DNA of 64,000 nt, from positions 1 through 64,000 of the forward strand of contig CANKMT010000015.1 of assembly GCA_947482825.1 (NCBI GenBank), written 5' to 3'. The stretch is from Betaproteobacteria bacterium. Its GTDB lineage: Bacteria; Pseudomonadota; Gammaproteobacteria; Burkholderiales; SG8-39. Below the pieces are notes generated by a model. The model saw only the letters and a program-made list of their open reading frames with translations, was not told where the DNA came from and ran no database searches. Shown piece by piece: positions 42,761-51,163 of the stretch. The translations under genes were made by a program, and so were the position numbers. The first letter of the stretch is position 1. Each line of letters begins with the position of its first letter.

Positions 42761-43897
42761 ATGCATGCGTCCCGCTATCTGCAAAGCAGCGTCACGGAAA
42801 GCCTGAAGCGAAAGATGGTTTTCATCGGCGGTCCGCGCCAGGTTGGCAAGACGACGTTCGCCTTGGGCTTCCTGGGCAAGGGTGCGGACGCGACTCACCC
42901 CGCCTACCTGAACTGGGATCATCCCGGTGTCCCGCCCCGGCTGAGGGGTGCGGAACTGCCGGCCGGTGAACCCTTGCTGCTTCTGGATGAAATCCACAAG
43001 TACAGCCGATGGAGGAATCTGCTTAAAGGCATCTACGATACGGAACGATCCAGGCGCAAGATTATCGTCACCGGCTCCGCCCGGCTCGATTATTACCGCA
43101 AGGGCGGCGACTCCCTCGCCGGACGCTACCGGTACTTCCGCCTGCATCCTTTTTCGCTGCGGGAATTGAACCGCAGGCCTTCGCGCTCCGACCTCGATGC
43201 GCTGCTGAAATTCGGCGGTTTTCCGGAGCCGCTGTTTGCCCAGGATGAGGCGGAGCACCGCATCTGGCGGAGAGACCGGATCTCACGGGTCGTACGCGAG
43301 GATCTCCGCGATCTGGAACACGTGCGCGAGATCAGTCTGGTCGAGCATCTCACCGATATGCTGCCATCCAAAGTGGGTTCGCCGCTTTCCGTGAAGAGCT
43401 TGCGCGAGGATCTGCAGATCGACCACAAGACCGCGGAGCGCTGGCTGCAGATACTCGAAAACATGTACGTCTGCTTCCGGCTTGCTCCCTACGGGCCGCC
43501 CAGGGTGCGTGCCGTGAAGAAGCAAACGAAACTCTATCTTTGGGACTGGTCCAGCGTCGAGGACGCCGGGCCGCGATTCGAGAACATGGTCGCCTGCCAG
43601 CTTCTCAAGTATTGCCACTGGGTCGAAGACACGCAGGGCCATTCGATGGAACTTCGCTACTTGCGCGACACGGACCAGCGCGAGGTGGATTTTGTCGTGC
43701 TTAAAGACCGGAAGCCCATTTTTGCGGTCGAATGCAAGTCGGGAGAGAAAGCGATCGGTCCCGCGCTTGGCTATTTCGCCGCGAGAACGCCGATTCCCCG
43801 CTTCTACCAGACCCATCTCGGTGAGCGGCATTACGTCACCGGCAAGGTGACGGTGGTGCCGTTTATCAAACTCTGCGAAGAGCTGGAGCTTCCTTAG
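42761..43897 (+). CDS. AAA ATPase with DUF4143 domain
   Basis: A 378-residue protein with an N-terminal AAA_14 ATPase (Walker A GPRQVGKTT at 24-32, Walker B LLLLDEIHKY near 75). The C-terminal DUF4143 domain holds REVDFVVLKD and FAVECKSG, a PD-(D/E)xK-type nuclease pattern. A winged segment (LSVKSLREDLQIDHKTAERWL) lies between. Such proteins are common solitary genes of unknown role. It is preceded by a 26-base palindrome covering its promoter and would be translated from a leaderless message. Confidence 0.9.
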   Translation: MHASRYLQSSVTESLKRKMVFIGGPRQVGKTTFALGFLGKGADATHPAYLNWDHPGVPPRLRGAELPAGEPLLLLDEIHKYSRWRNLLKGIYDTERSRRKIIVTGSARLDYYRKGGDSLAGRYRYFRLHPFSLRELNRRPSRSDLDALLKFGGFPEPLFAQDEAEHRIWRRDRISRVVREDLRDLEHVREISLVEHLTDMLPSKVGSPLSVKSLREDLQIDHKTAERWLQILENMYVCFRLAPYGPPRVRAVKKQTKLYLWDWSSVEDAGPRFENMVACQLLKYCHWVEDTQGHSMELRYLRDTDQREVDFVVLKDRKPIFAVECKSGEKAIGPALGYFAARTPIPRFYQTHLGERHYVTGKVTVVPFIKLCEELELP

Positions 43898-43918
43898 GCG
43901 GCGGCAATCCCGCGGTAT

Positions 43919-44623
43919 TTAACGCAGCCCGAGGAACGAATCCACCATCGCCGGGTCCTTGCGCGCCTGCTCGCCATCGGCCTCGTAGGCCAGGCGTCCC
44001 GAGACCAGCACCGCCACGCGATCGGCGACCCTCAGGGCGCGGTGCGTGTTTTGCTCCACCAGCAGCACCCCGAGGCCCTGGCGTTTGAGAGCGAGCAATG
44101 CTTCGAAGCACTGTTCGACCATGGCCGGCATCAGCCCGAGCGACAACTCGTCGACCAGGAGCAGTTTGGGTTTGGCCATCAGCGCGCGGCCGATGGCGAG
44201 CATCTGTTGCTCGCCGCCCGAGAGCAGGCCGGCGGCCTGCCTGCGCCGCTCGGCAAGACGGGGGAACAGTTCGAACACCGATTGCTCGATGCGGCGGGCT
44301 TCGATCAGGGGCAGGGTGTAGCCGCCCACGAGCAGGTTCTCGGCCACCGTCAGGTCGGGGAAGATGCGCCGGCCTTCGGGCGCGATGGCGATTCCACGGC
44401 GCGTGCGCTCGGCCGGCGGCAATCCCGTCATGTCCTCGCCCTTGAACATGATGCGCCCGGCCTGCACTTGCACGTGGCCCGCGATCGCCATCATGGTCGA
44501 AGTCTTGCCGGCGCCATTGGGTCCGAGCAGCGCGGTGATCCTGCCGGCCTCCACTTTCAGGTCGAGCGTCTCGACCGCGCGAACGAGGCCGTAGCCGCAC
44601 GCAAAGCCTTGCAGCTCAAGCAT
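43919..44623 (-). CDS. livF: Branched-chain-type ABC ATP-binding protein LivF
   Basis: A 234-residue ATPase with GPNGAGKTS (Walker A), LLSGGEQQMLAIGRAL (signature), LLLVDELSLGL (Walker B) and VEQNTHRALRVAD (switch). The VEQN(T)xxAL pattern is characteristic of LivF. The start at 44623 overlaps the LivG stop by eight bases. It works with LivG, LivM, LivH and the LivK-type receptor upstream. Confidence 0.93.
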   Translation of the reverse strand: MLELQGFACGYGLVRAVETLDLKVEAGRITALLGPNGAGKTSTMMAIAGHVQVQAGRIMFKGEDMTGLPPAERTRRGIAIAPEGRRIFPDLTVAENLLVGGYTLPLIEARRIEQSVFELFPRLAERRRQAAGLLSGGEQQMLAIGRALMAKPKLLLVDELSLGLMPAMVEQCFEALLALKRQGLGVLLVEQNTHRALRVADRVAVLVSGRLAYEADGEQARKDPAMVDSFLGLR

Positions 44624-45383
44624 GCGCGGCCTCGGCATCGGCCGAAGTCCCAAGGTAGGCTTCGCGCACGTCCCCGCGCTGCATCACCGGTCCGGGCGCG
44701 CCTTTGGCGAGCACCTCGCCGTTATGAAGCACCACCAGGCGCTGCGAAATACGGGTGACTTCGCCCAGGTTGTGCTCCACCAGCACGATGGTGATCCCGC
44801 CCTCGTTCAGCTCGACGATCAGGTCGGCAAAGCGCGCCGCTTCGGTGTAGTTGAGCCCCGCGAGCGGCTCATCGAGCATCAGCAGCCGCGGCCGCAGGGC
44901 GAGCGCCCGCGCCACCTGCATGCGCTTGAGATAGCCCAGCGGCACGCTGCGCGCAGACTTGTCCGCGGCGTCGGCGATGCCCAGCCGCTCGAGCAGCGCC
45001 ATCGAACGCTCGCGAGCCGCACGCGCGTCCACCGTCGCCAGCGCACGCCATGGGTGGACCGTCACCTCGAGGGCGGCGGCGACCATCACGTTCTCCAGCA
45101 GCGTCATGTCGCGAAACGGCCGCACGATCTGATGGGTAAGCGCAAAACCGAGCTGGGCGCGACGATGGATCGGCATGCGCGTCACGTCGCGCCCCTCGAA
45201 TCGCACGCGGCCGGTGTCGGGCGTGAGCACGCCGGTGAGCAGGCGCAGCAAAGTGGTCTTGCCGGCGCCGTTGGGTCCGATCAGGCCCACCAGTTCGCCG
45301 GGCGCGACCGCAAGGGACACGCCGGCCACGGCGCGCACGCCACCGAACGATATCGCCAGGGCCTCACCTTCGAGCATCATCAT
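44616..45383 (-). CDS. livG: Branched-chain-type ABC ATP-binding protein LivG
   Basis: A 255-residue ATPase with GPNGAGKTTLLRLLTG (Walker A), LTHQIVRPFRDMTLLENVMV (LivG-type Q-loop), LGYLKRMQVARALA (a variant signature), LLMLDEPLAGLN (Walker B) and VEHNLGEV. It starts with three consecutive methionines at 45383, overlapping the LivM stop by four bases, and overlaps LivF by eight. It is the second ATPase of the importer. Confidence 0.92.
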   Translation of the reverse strand: MMMLEGEALAISFGGVRAVAGVSLAVAPGELVGLIGPNGAGKTTLLRLLTGVLTPDTGRVRFEGRDVTRMPIHRRAQLGFALTHQIVRPFRDMTLLENVMVAAALEVTVHPWRALATVDARAARERSMALLERLGIADAADKSARSVPLGYLKRMQVARALALRPRLLMLDEPLAGLNYTEAARFADLIVELNEGGITIVLVEHNLGEVTRISQRLVVLHNGEVLAKGAPGPVMQRGDVREAYLGTSADAEAAHA

Positions 45384-46219
45384 GCGAGCCTCCGACCGGT
45401 CAGGCGGAACACCAGTCCCGCCAGTCCCCCGGGGCTGAAACGCATCACGACCAGTAGCAGGCCGCCGTAAACGAGCAGTTTGTAGTCGTTGATGAAGCGG
45501 AACATCTCCGGCATCAGCGTGAGCAGTACCGCGCCCGCCACCACGCCCCACGAAGAGCCAATGCCGCCGACCACCACCATCGCGAGGATGGTCACCGACT
45601 GCACGAAGTTGAACGCATCGGGCACGATGAGTTGCGTCATGTGCGCATAGATGCCGCCGGCCAGTCCCGCGGCAGCGGTGCCGAGGAGGAACGCGGTGAT
45701 CTTGTAGCCGGCCACGTCGATGCCGACGCTGCGCGCGGCGTCCTCGTCCTGGGCGACCGCGCCGAACGCGCGCCCCATCCAGCTGCGCCGGATATGCAAG
45801 CTGAGCAGCAACAGCGCGATGGCCGCGCCGATCGACAGAAGCGCGTAGCCCCACTTGTCAAGCGGCGAAGGAATGCGCGCGATGCCCATTTCGGCGCCGA
45901 GCCACTGCTGTTTTCTCACCACGCCGAGGAACAGGAACCCGACGCCCATGGTGACGATGGCGAGGAAATCCTCGCGCACGCGCAGCGCCGCGAAGCCGGT
46001 GATCACGCCGAACACCCCGGCCACCAGCATGCCCACGGGAATCGACAACCAGATCGGCGCGCCGGCCACCGCGCAGAGCGCTGCTGCATAAGCGCCCAGG
46101 CCGTAGAACGCCGCATGGCCCAGGCTCACTTGTCCGCAGAAGCCGCTGATGAGGTTTAGGCCGAGCGCAAGGATTGCGTTCAGTGCGGCGAAGGTGGCGA
46201 CCGAGAGGTAGTAGTCCAT
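45380..46219 (-). CDS. livM: Branched-chain-type ABC permease LivM
   Basis: A 279-residue inner-membrane protein with eight or nine helices and motifs of LivM (LGLNLISGFCGQVSLGHAAFYGLG, ITGFAALRVREDFLAIVTMG, FGAVAQDEDAARSVGID). ATG 46219 was chosen; it lies ten bases after the LivH stop. It is part of a complete livKHMGF set on the minus strand. Confidence 0.93.
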   Translation of the reverse strand: MDYYLSVATFAALNAILALGLNLISGFCGQVSLGHAAFYGLGAYAAALCAVAGAPIWLSIPVGMLVAGVFGVITGFAALRVREDFLAIVTMGVGFLFLGVVRKQQWLGAEMGIARIPSPLDKWGYALLSIGAAIALLLLSLHIRRSWMGRAFGAVAQDEDAARSVGIDVAGYKITAFLLGTAAAGLAGGIYAHMTQLIVPDAFNFVQSVTILAMVVVGGIGSSWGVVAGAVLLTLMPEMFRFINDYKLLVYGGLLLVVMRFSPGGLAGLVFRLTGRRLA

Positions 46220-46229
46220 GTGCCGTGCC

Positions 46230-47096
46230 TCAGTGCGCCTTGCCAAGCAGGCCTTGCGGCCGGATCATGAGGATCACGATCAGCACAAGGAAAGCGATCG
46301 CATCGCGATCCAGCAATTTGTCGAGGTATACGGTACCGAAACTCTCGATCACGCCCAGAAGCAGGCTCGCGACCAGCGTCCCGGGCACGTTGCCCAGGCC
46401 GCCGAGCACGATGATCGCGAGGCCCTTGTAGCCGATCATGGCGCCCATGCCGGGCTCGACCAGGTTGTTCAGCAGGCCCACGAGCACGCCTGCGACCCCG
46501 GCCAACGCCGAGGCGATGAAGAAACTCTGGTAACGCACCCCCGAAACGCCGACGCCGAAGCTTTCGGCCATCGCCGGGTCGGACACCGTGGCCCGCCACG
46601 CGACGCCGGCGCGCGTGCGCGTCGCGAACCAGGCGAATGCCGAGAGCAGGCCCACCGCCGCTATCACCATCGAGATTTGCACGACATTGAGCGACAGTCC
46701 GGCCCATGAGTAGGTCGTGGTGAACCACGTGTTCCTGGTGAACGAGAGGCCGTAGGGCCCGAACAACAGCCGGAAGCCGTCCTCCATCGCGATCAGCAAG
46801 CCGATGGACGCCACCAGCGCCACGTAGGGCGGCTTGTCGAGCATCGGCTGATACACCAGCCGATAGATGAGCGGTCCCAGAGCCGCGGCCGACAGCGCGG
46901 CGGCGGGAAACGCCAAGGCGAGGCTGCCGGTGTGGTTGGCCACGAGCAGCCCGACGTAGGCGCCCAGCGTGAAGACCGTGGCCTGCGCCACGTGCAGGAT
47001 GCGCAGCAGCCCATACACCAGCGTCAGGCCGAGCGCCATCATGGCGTAGGTGCATCCCCACACCAGCCCGACCAGCAGCAGTTCGAGCAGGTACAT
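46230..47096 (-). CDS. livH: Branched-chain-type ABC permease LivH
   Basis: A 288-residue membrane protein, LivH-like, with GLVWGCTYAMMALGLTLVYG and a late VIESFGTVYL. It contains about eight helices. It follows the receptor gene by 27 bases and precedes LivM by ten. Together with LivM it forms the membrane channel. No other transporter for this cluster is present. Confidence 0.93.
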   Translation of the reverse strand: MYLLELLLVGLVWGCTYAMMALGLTLVYGLLRILHVAQATVFTLGAYVGLLVANHTGSLALAFPAAALSAAALGPLIYRLVYQPMLDKPPYVALVASIGLLIAMEDGFRLLFGPYGLSFTRNTWFTTTYSWAGLSLNVVQISMVIAAVGLLSAFAWFATRTRAGVAWRATVSDPAMAESFGVGVSGVRYQSFFIASALAGVAGVLVGLLNNLVEPGMGAMIGYKGLAIIVLGGLGNVPGTLVASLLLGVIESFGTVYLDKLLDRDAIAFLVLIVILMIRPQGLLGKAH

Positions 47097-47123
47097 GCGC
47101 GGGCCGCCCCTGCCGCGGCCGGC

Positions 47124-48275
47124 TTACTTGGTGGGCGGCGCGAGCAGCACGGGGTCGTCGATGGTGGCGAAGAAGCGGAACTGGCCGCCCTTGATCACCT
47201 GGACCTGCGCCGCCTTGTAGATTTCGCCCAGCTCGTTGAAGCCGATCTTGCCGGTCGCGACCTCGAAGTCCTTGATGCCGGCAATCGCCGCACGGATCTT
47301 CGTGCCGTCGTCGGCGCCGCCGCGCCGCAGGCCCTCGGCCGCCACGTAGATGGCGGTGTGCGTGCTTGCCGCCACCATGTCGGCCGGCGCTTTCCACTTG
47401 GTTTCGTAATCGGTGATGAACTTGCGCATCGGCACGGCTTTGCTGTCGCGATCAAGCGAGGTCGTGATCATTACGCCCTCGGCCGCGTCCTTGGCGACGG
47501 TGATGAAGTTGTGGGTGTCGAAGCCCTCGGTGCCGACGATCGGCGCGGTCACGCCGGCCGCGCGCAATTGCGCCACCAGCGGTCCGCCATTGAAGAAATA
47601 GCCCGACACGTACAGGATTTCGGGGTCGTCCTTCTTCACGCTCGCGACGATGGATCCGAACTGCCGGTCGCCCATCCCGAAGGTGTATTCGCTCGCGATG
47701 CTGATGCCGAACCTGCCGGCCACTTCCTTGAAGCCTGCCGTAAGGGCCTGGCCGAAATCGTTGTTCAGCGTAAGCAGCGTGACCTTGCGCTTCTTGAGGA
47801 TTTCGCCGATCAGCTTGGCTGCGGCCTTGCCCTGGACCTCGCCCATGAACGAAGTGCGGAACACGAAGTTGCCGGCGCGCGTGATGTCGGGGTGGATCGC
47901 ATAGGCCGAGATGTAAGGGACTTTGGCCTGGTGGAACACGCCGGCCGCGGCGCGCGTGGGGCCCGAGTAGCTGCCCGATACGACGATCTTCAGGCCGTCG
48001 CCGATGTATTTGTTGGCCAGCGGCAGCGCCTGGTCGGGACGCGCCTGGTCGTCCTGCACCACCAGCTCGATCTTGCGGCCGTTGACGCCGCCGGCGGCGT
48101 TGATCTGCTCGACGGCAAGCTCAGCGCCCTGGACGGCGGACTTGCCGTCCGATGCGGCAAACCCGGTGAGCGGCGCGTGGAAGCCAATGCGGATGCTCTG
48201 CGCCAGCACCGGCGCGGCCGATGTGGCGGCCAGTGCGGCTGCAAGCAGGACGGAAGCAATGTGGTGGAATTTCAT
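47124..48275 (-). CDS. livK: Branched-chain-type ABC substrate-binding protein LivK
   Basis: A 383-residue periplasmic receptor with signal peptide MKFHHIASVLLAAALAATSA ending before QSIRIGFHAPLTGF. Type I periplasmic fold: AVQGAELAVEQINAAGGVNG, DDQARPDQALPLANKYIGD, VVSGSYSGPTRAA. GAGGAGATTTC precedes the ATG. Ligand specificity in this family ranges over amino acids, amides and aromatic acids; the neighbouring CoA ligases make an aromatic or branched acid plausible. Confidence 0.92.
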   Translation of the reverse strand: MKFHHIASVLLAAALAATSAAPVLAQSIRIGFHAPLTGFAASDGKSAVQGAELAVEQINAAGGVNGRKIELVVQDDQARPDQALPLANKYIGDGLKIVVSGSYSGPTRAAAGVFHQAKVPYISAYAIHPDITRAGNFVFRTSFMGEVQGKAAAKLIGEILKKRKVTLLTLNNDFGQALTAGFKEVAGRFGISIASEYTFGMGDRQFGSIVASVKKDDPEILYVSGYFFNGGPLVAQLRAAGVTAPIVGTEGFDTHNFITVAKDAAEGVMITTSLDRDSKAVPMRKFITDYETKWKAPADMVAASTHTAIYVAAEGLRRGGADDGTKIRAAIAGIKDFEVATGKIGFNELGEIYKAAQVQVIKGGQFRFFATIDDPVLLAPPTK

Positions 48276-48308
48276 GAAATCTCCTCGAATGCGGTGTTGG
48301 ACGGCTGG

Positions 48309-48346
48309 CCATGGACGCGAGCGAACGCCATGGATGCGTGCGAACG
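48309..48346. promoter_or_regulatory. Tandem 19-bp direct repeat between livK and the PhyH gene
   Basis: CCATGGACGCGAGCGAACG is followed without spacing by CCATGGATGCGTGCGAACG, 17 of 19 bases identical. It sits in the divergent gap, next to the AT-rich AATATATACTAG (48347-48358). The position fits a pair of operator half-sites for one or both divergent genes. The mismatches exclude a very recent duplication. Confidence 0.5.
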
Positions 48347-48414
48347 AATATATACTAGCGTCACGTGCCCGGGCCACCCGGCCATGAAGAAAAGCCTGGC
48401 CGCTGGAGACAAGA

Positions 48415-49201
48415 TTGAACGAATCCGACATCGAATTCTTCCACACCGACGGTGCTTGCGTTCTGCGCGGGGTGTTCAAGGATTGGGTCGAGCCGCTGCG
48501 CACGGGGATCGCACAGAACAGGGCGGCGCCAAGTCCCTTCGAGCGCTCGGTCAAGCCTGCCGACGGAAGCGCCCCGTTCTTCCAGGACTATTGCAACTGG
48601 CAGCGCGTCCCGGAGTTTCGCGCCTTCGTCATGGAGTCGCCCGCGGCGAGCCTTGCCGCCAAGCTGATGCGCTCGCGCACGGCGCGGTTTTTCCACGACC
48701 ACGTGTTGGTCAAAGAGCCCGGCAGCAGCGTCAAGACGCCCTGGCACCAGGACCAGCCCTACTACTGCGTGGAGGGCGCTCAGAGCGTGAGCTTCTGGAT
48801 CCCGCTGGAACCGGGTGCCGCGGGACGTGGTGATGGAGTGCGTGGCCGGCTCGCATCGCTGGGGCAAGGACTTCCGGCCGACCCGGTTCGACGGCACGCC
48901 GCTGTATGCCCATGACAAGTTCGAGGTCGCGCCCGATATCGAGGCGCAACGCGGCGAGCTGCGAATCCTCGGCTGGCCGATGGAGCCGGGCGATGCGATC
49001 GCCTTTTCGTTTCGCACCATGCACGGCGCGCCGGCGAACCGCTCCGGGCGGCAGAGGCGCGTGTTCTCGGCGCGTTGGGTCGGCGACGACGCGGTGTTCT
49101 GCGATCGCGGGGGGCGCACCTCGCCGCCCTTCCCGGAGTTGCAGCTCGAGGACGGCGCGCCGCTCGATGCGCCCGAGTTTCCGGTAGTCTTCCGCACATG
49201 A
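48415..49201 (+). pseudogene. Phytanoyl-CoA dioxygenase-like gene with a frameshift
   Basis: The first part from TTG 48415 (GGAG upstream) reads a PhyH-type Fe(II)/2-oxoglutarate dioxygenase, with WHQDQPYYCVEGAQSVSFWI giving the HxD ligands. Then the frame breaks after PLEP. The expected continuation VPRDVVMECVAGSHRWGKDF runs in another frame to the stop at 49201, including the distal histidine in TMHGAPANRS. One extra G in the GGG run at about 48813-48815 explains it. Joined, the protein is about 261 residues, normal for the family. Its stop overlaps the desaturase start (ATGA). Confidence 0.8.
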
Positions 49202-50181
49202 GCCTCCTCGCAGACACCAAGGCGTCTCCCCCCGGCGCGCAAACCGGCCCGGTGAGCGATGACAACCCCGTCATCACCCATCGCGCCAAACTGCGGGCCG
49301 GGGAACTCAAAACCCTCGCAACGCGCTCCGACGCGAAAGCGCTTCCTTGGCTTGCCGGGCATCTCGCGGTGCTGGCCTGCACCGGGACGCTCGTCTGGAT
49401 GCTGCGCGACAGCCCCTGGGTCATTCCGGTCCTGGTGGTGCACGGCTACGTCCTGAGCTTCATGTTCTGTCCTTTCCACGAGGCCGCGCACGTCACCGCG
49501 TTCCGGTCGCGCTGGCTCAACCTGGTCGTGGGGCATTGCGTCGGCTTCACGCTGCTCCTGCCGTACGGCTATTTCCGCAGGTTCCACTGGGATCACCACC
49601 GCTATACGCAGGACCCGGAGCGCGACCCCGAACTGTTCCTGCCCAAACCGGGCAATGCAATTGAATACGCCTGGCACGTGAGCGGCCTGCAGAACTGGAA
49701 GCGGCGCATTTCCAACAGCCTGGAGCACGCCCTTCTGGGACGGGTGCAGCAACCCTGGATCCCCGAAGACAAGCGCCGCGAGGTCGTCCTCGAGGCGCGG
49801 CTCTATCTGCTCGCCTACGCGCTGGCTTTCGCGGGTTCGGTCGCGCTGCAGAGCTGGGCGCTGGTGTGGCTGTGGATCGTGCCCGGCATGATCGGCCAGT
49901 TCTTCCTGCGCAGCTACCTGCTGGCCGAGCACACCGGCTGTGCCCTCAAGAGCGACATGCTCGAGATGACGCGCACCATCCACACCAATCCCCTGGTGCG
50001 CTTCTTTGCATGGAACATGCCGTACCACACCGAGCACCACGCCTATCCTGCGGTGCCGTTCCATGCGCTTCCCGCACTGCATGCCCACCTGAAGCCGAGC
50101 CTGGTGCATGAAACGCGTGGCTACTGGCGCACGCTATCGGTCGACGTGGCTCGAACCTGGCGCCGTTCCGGCGGCACCTGA
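49198..50181 (+). CDS. Membrane fatty-acid desaturase/hydroxylase-type protein
   Basis: A 327-residue membrane di-iron protein with the three histidine boxes HEAAH (residue ~97), HWDHHR (~127) and HTEHH near 280. The spacing with transmembrane pairs fits fatty-acid desaturases or beta-carotene-hydroxylase-like enzymes. It overlaps the frameshifted PhyH gene by four bases, so the two were one unit. The stop codon lies on the edge of a dispersed repeat. Confidence 0.88.
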   Translation: MSLLADTKASPPGAQTGPVSDDNPVITHRAKLRAGELKTLATRSDAKALPWLAGHLAVLACTGTLVWMLRDSPWVIPVLVVHGYVLSFMFCPFHEAAHVTAFRSRWLNLVVGHCVGFTLLLPYGYFRRFHWDHHRYTQDPERDPELFLPKPGNAIEYAWHVSGLQNWKRRISNSLEHALLGRVQQPWIPEDKRREVVLEARLYLLAYALAFAGSVALQSWALVWLWIVPGMIGQFFLRSYLLAEHTGCALKSDMLEMTRTIHTNPLVRFFAWNMPYHTEHHAYPAVPFHALPALHAHLKPSLVHETRGYWRTLSVDVARTWRRSGGT

Positions 50182-50243
50182 TGGCAGCATTTTGCCCGCA
50201 AAGCAAATATCCACGCGGGCCTTGTGCAAAAAATGGCAGCATT
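50181..50243 (+). repeat. Dispersed 63-base repeat, copy 2
   Basis: ATGGCAGCATT at 50181-50191 and 50233-50243 are direct repeats 52 bases apart, with a core containing AGCAAATATCCACGCGGG. This is the reverse orientation of the copy at 39279-39347, which has the same unit, core and spacing. It starts on the last base of the desaturase stop and lies between two convergent desaturase genes. Confidence 0.75.
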
Positions 50244-50262
50244 GCCTGGCCCCGCTCGCAGC

Positions 50263-51156
50263 TTAGAAACGCGGGTGCGAGGGCGTGAACACCGGCTTCA
50301 GGAGCCATCTGCGCGCGATCTCGCCGTAACCCGAAAAGTAGTAGTTGCCGTTGTGCGCGAGGATTTTTTCGCGATTGTCCCGCCAGTAGCGCGGGATCTC
50401 GAACCAGGCCATCTTCGGGAACACGTGGTGCACCGCGTGCAGGTTGTTGTTCAGGAATAGCAGCGACCAGAACGCGTTCGACTCGGTGATCGCGGTGCGC
50501 TGGCCGGGCCGCTCGCCGTAGCGGTGTTCGATGAACGAGCGGATCCATCCAAGTCCGAAGGCGGGCCAGGCGATGAACAGCACGTAGTGCCACCAGGGCA
50601 TGCCGGCCACGCCCGAGATGTACCAGAACAGCGCCGCCACCATCACGACGTGCGCTATCCAGTGCGGCACGTGCGAGAAATCGCCTTTCCCCAGCCTTTG
50701 CGTTTCACGCAGCACGAGTTTCTCGAGCCTCAGCAGCGGGCCGACCAGCGCGCGCCCGGCGAGCGTCTGGTTGGCCATGAGTGCCGCGCGGCGTGCCCGC
50801 CCGAGGTTCGCCCATGCCCGTTGCGTCCAGTAGACCGATTCGGTGTCGACGCCGGGCTCGGTGAGGTGCGTGTTCTGGTGGTGCTTGCGGTGTGCCGCAT
50901 AGTAGAGCGGGAAAGGCAGCCACAGACCGACCGGCGGCATGACCACCGCCCAGCGCAGCCACTTGGGCGCCGACAGGAAGGAATGGATCGCTTCGTGCTG
51001 GAGCGAGAAATGCCAAGCGACGATGTACGTGCAGAGCGGAAAGATCACCCACCAGGGCAGGCTGGCATGAAACCAGATCAGCGCGGCCCAGCCGCCGTAA
51101 AGCGCCAGCGCGACCAGCCAGGTCGGTCCGTCGTTGCGCAGGAACCAGTCTTTCAT
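50263..51156 (-). CDS. Membrane fatty-acid desaturase-type protein
   Basis: A 297-residue membrane protein with histidine boxes HEAIH, HRKHHQ and HAVHH. It belongs to the same superfamily as the convergent gene on the plus strand but is not a close copy. It is the last gene of a minus-strand operon, seven bases after the FAD monooxygenase. Its substrate may be the same lipid or alkyl-type compound the monooxygenase handles. No ferredoxin or reductase is visible apart from the flavin reductase upstream. Confidence 0.88.
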   Translation of the reverse strand: MKDWFLRNDGPTWLVALALYGGWAALIWFHASLPWWVIFPLCTYIVAWHFSLQHEAIHSFLSAPKWLRWAVVMPPVGLWLPFPLYYAAHRKHHQNTHLTEPGVDTESVYWTQRAWANLGRARRAALMANQTLAGRALVGPLLRLEKLVLRETQRLGKGDFSHVPHWIAHVVMVAALFWYISGVAGMPWWHYVLFIAWPAFGLGWIRSFIEHRYGERPGQRTAITESNAFWSLLFLNNNLHAVHHVFPKMAWFEIPRYWRDNREKILAHNGNYYFSGYGEIARRWLLKPVFTPSHPRF

Positions 51157-51163
51157 TTCGGGT

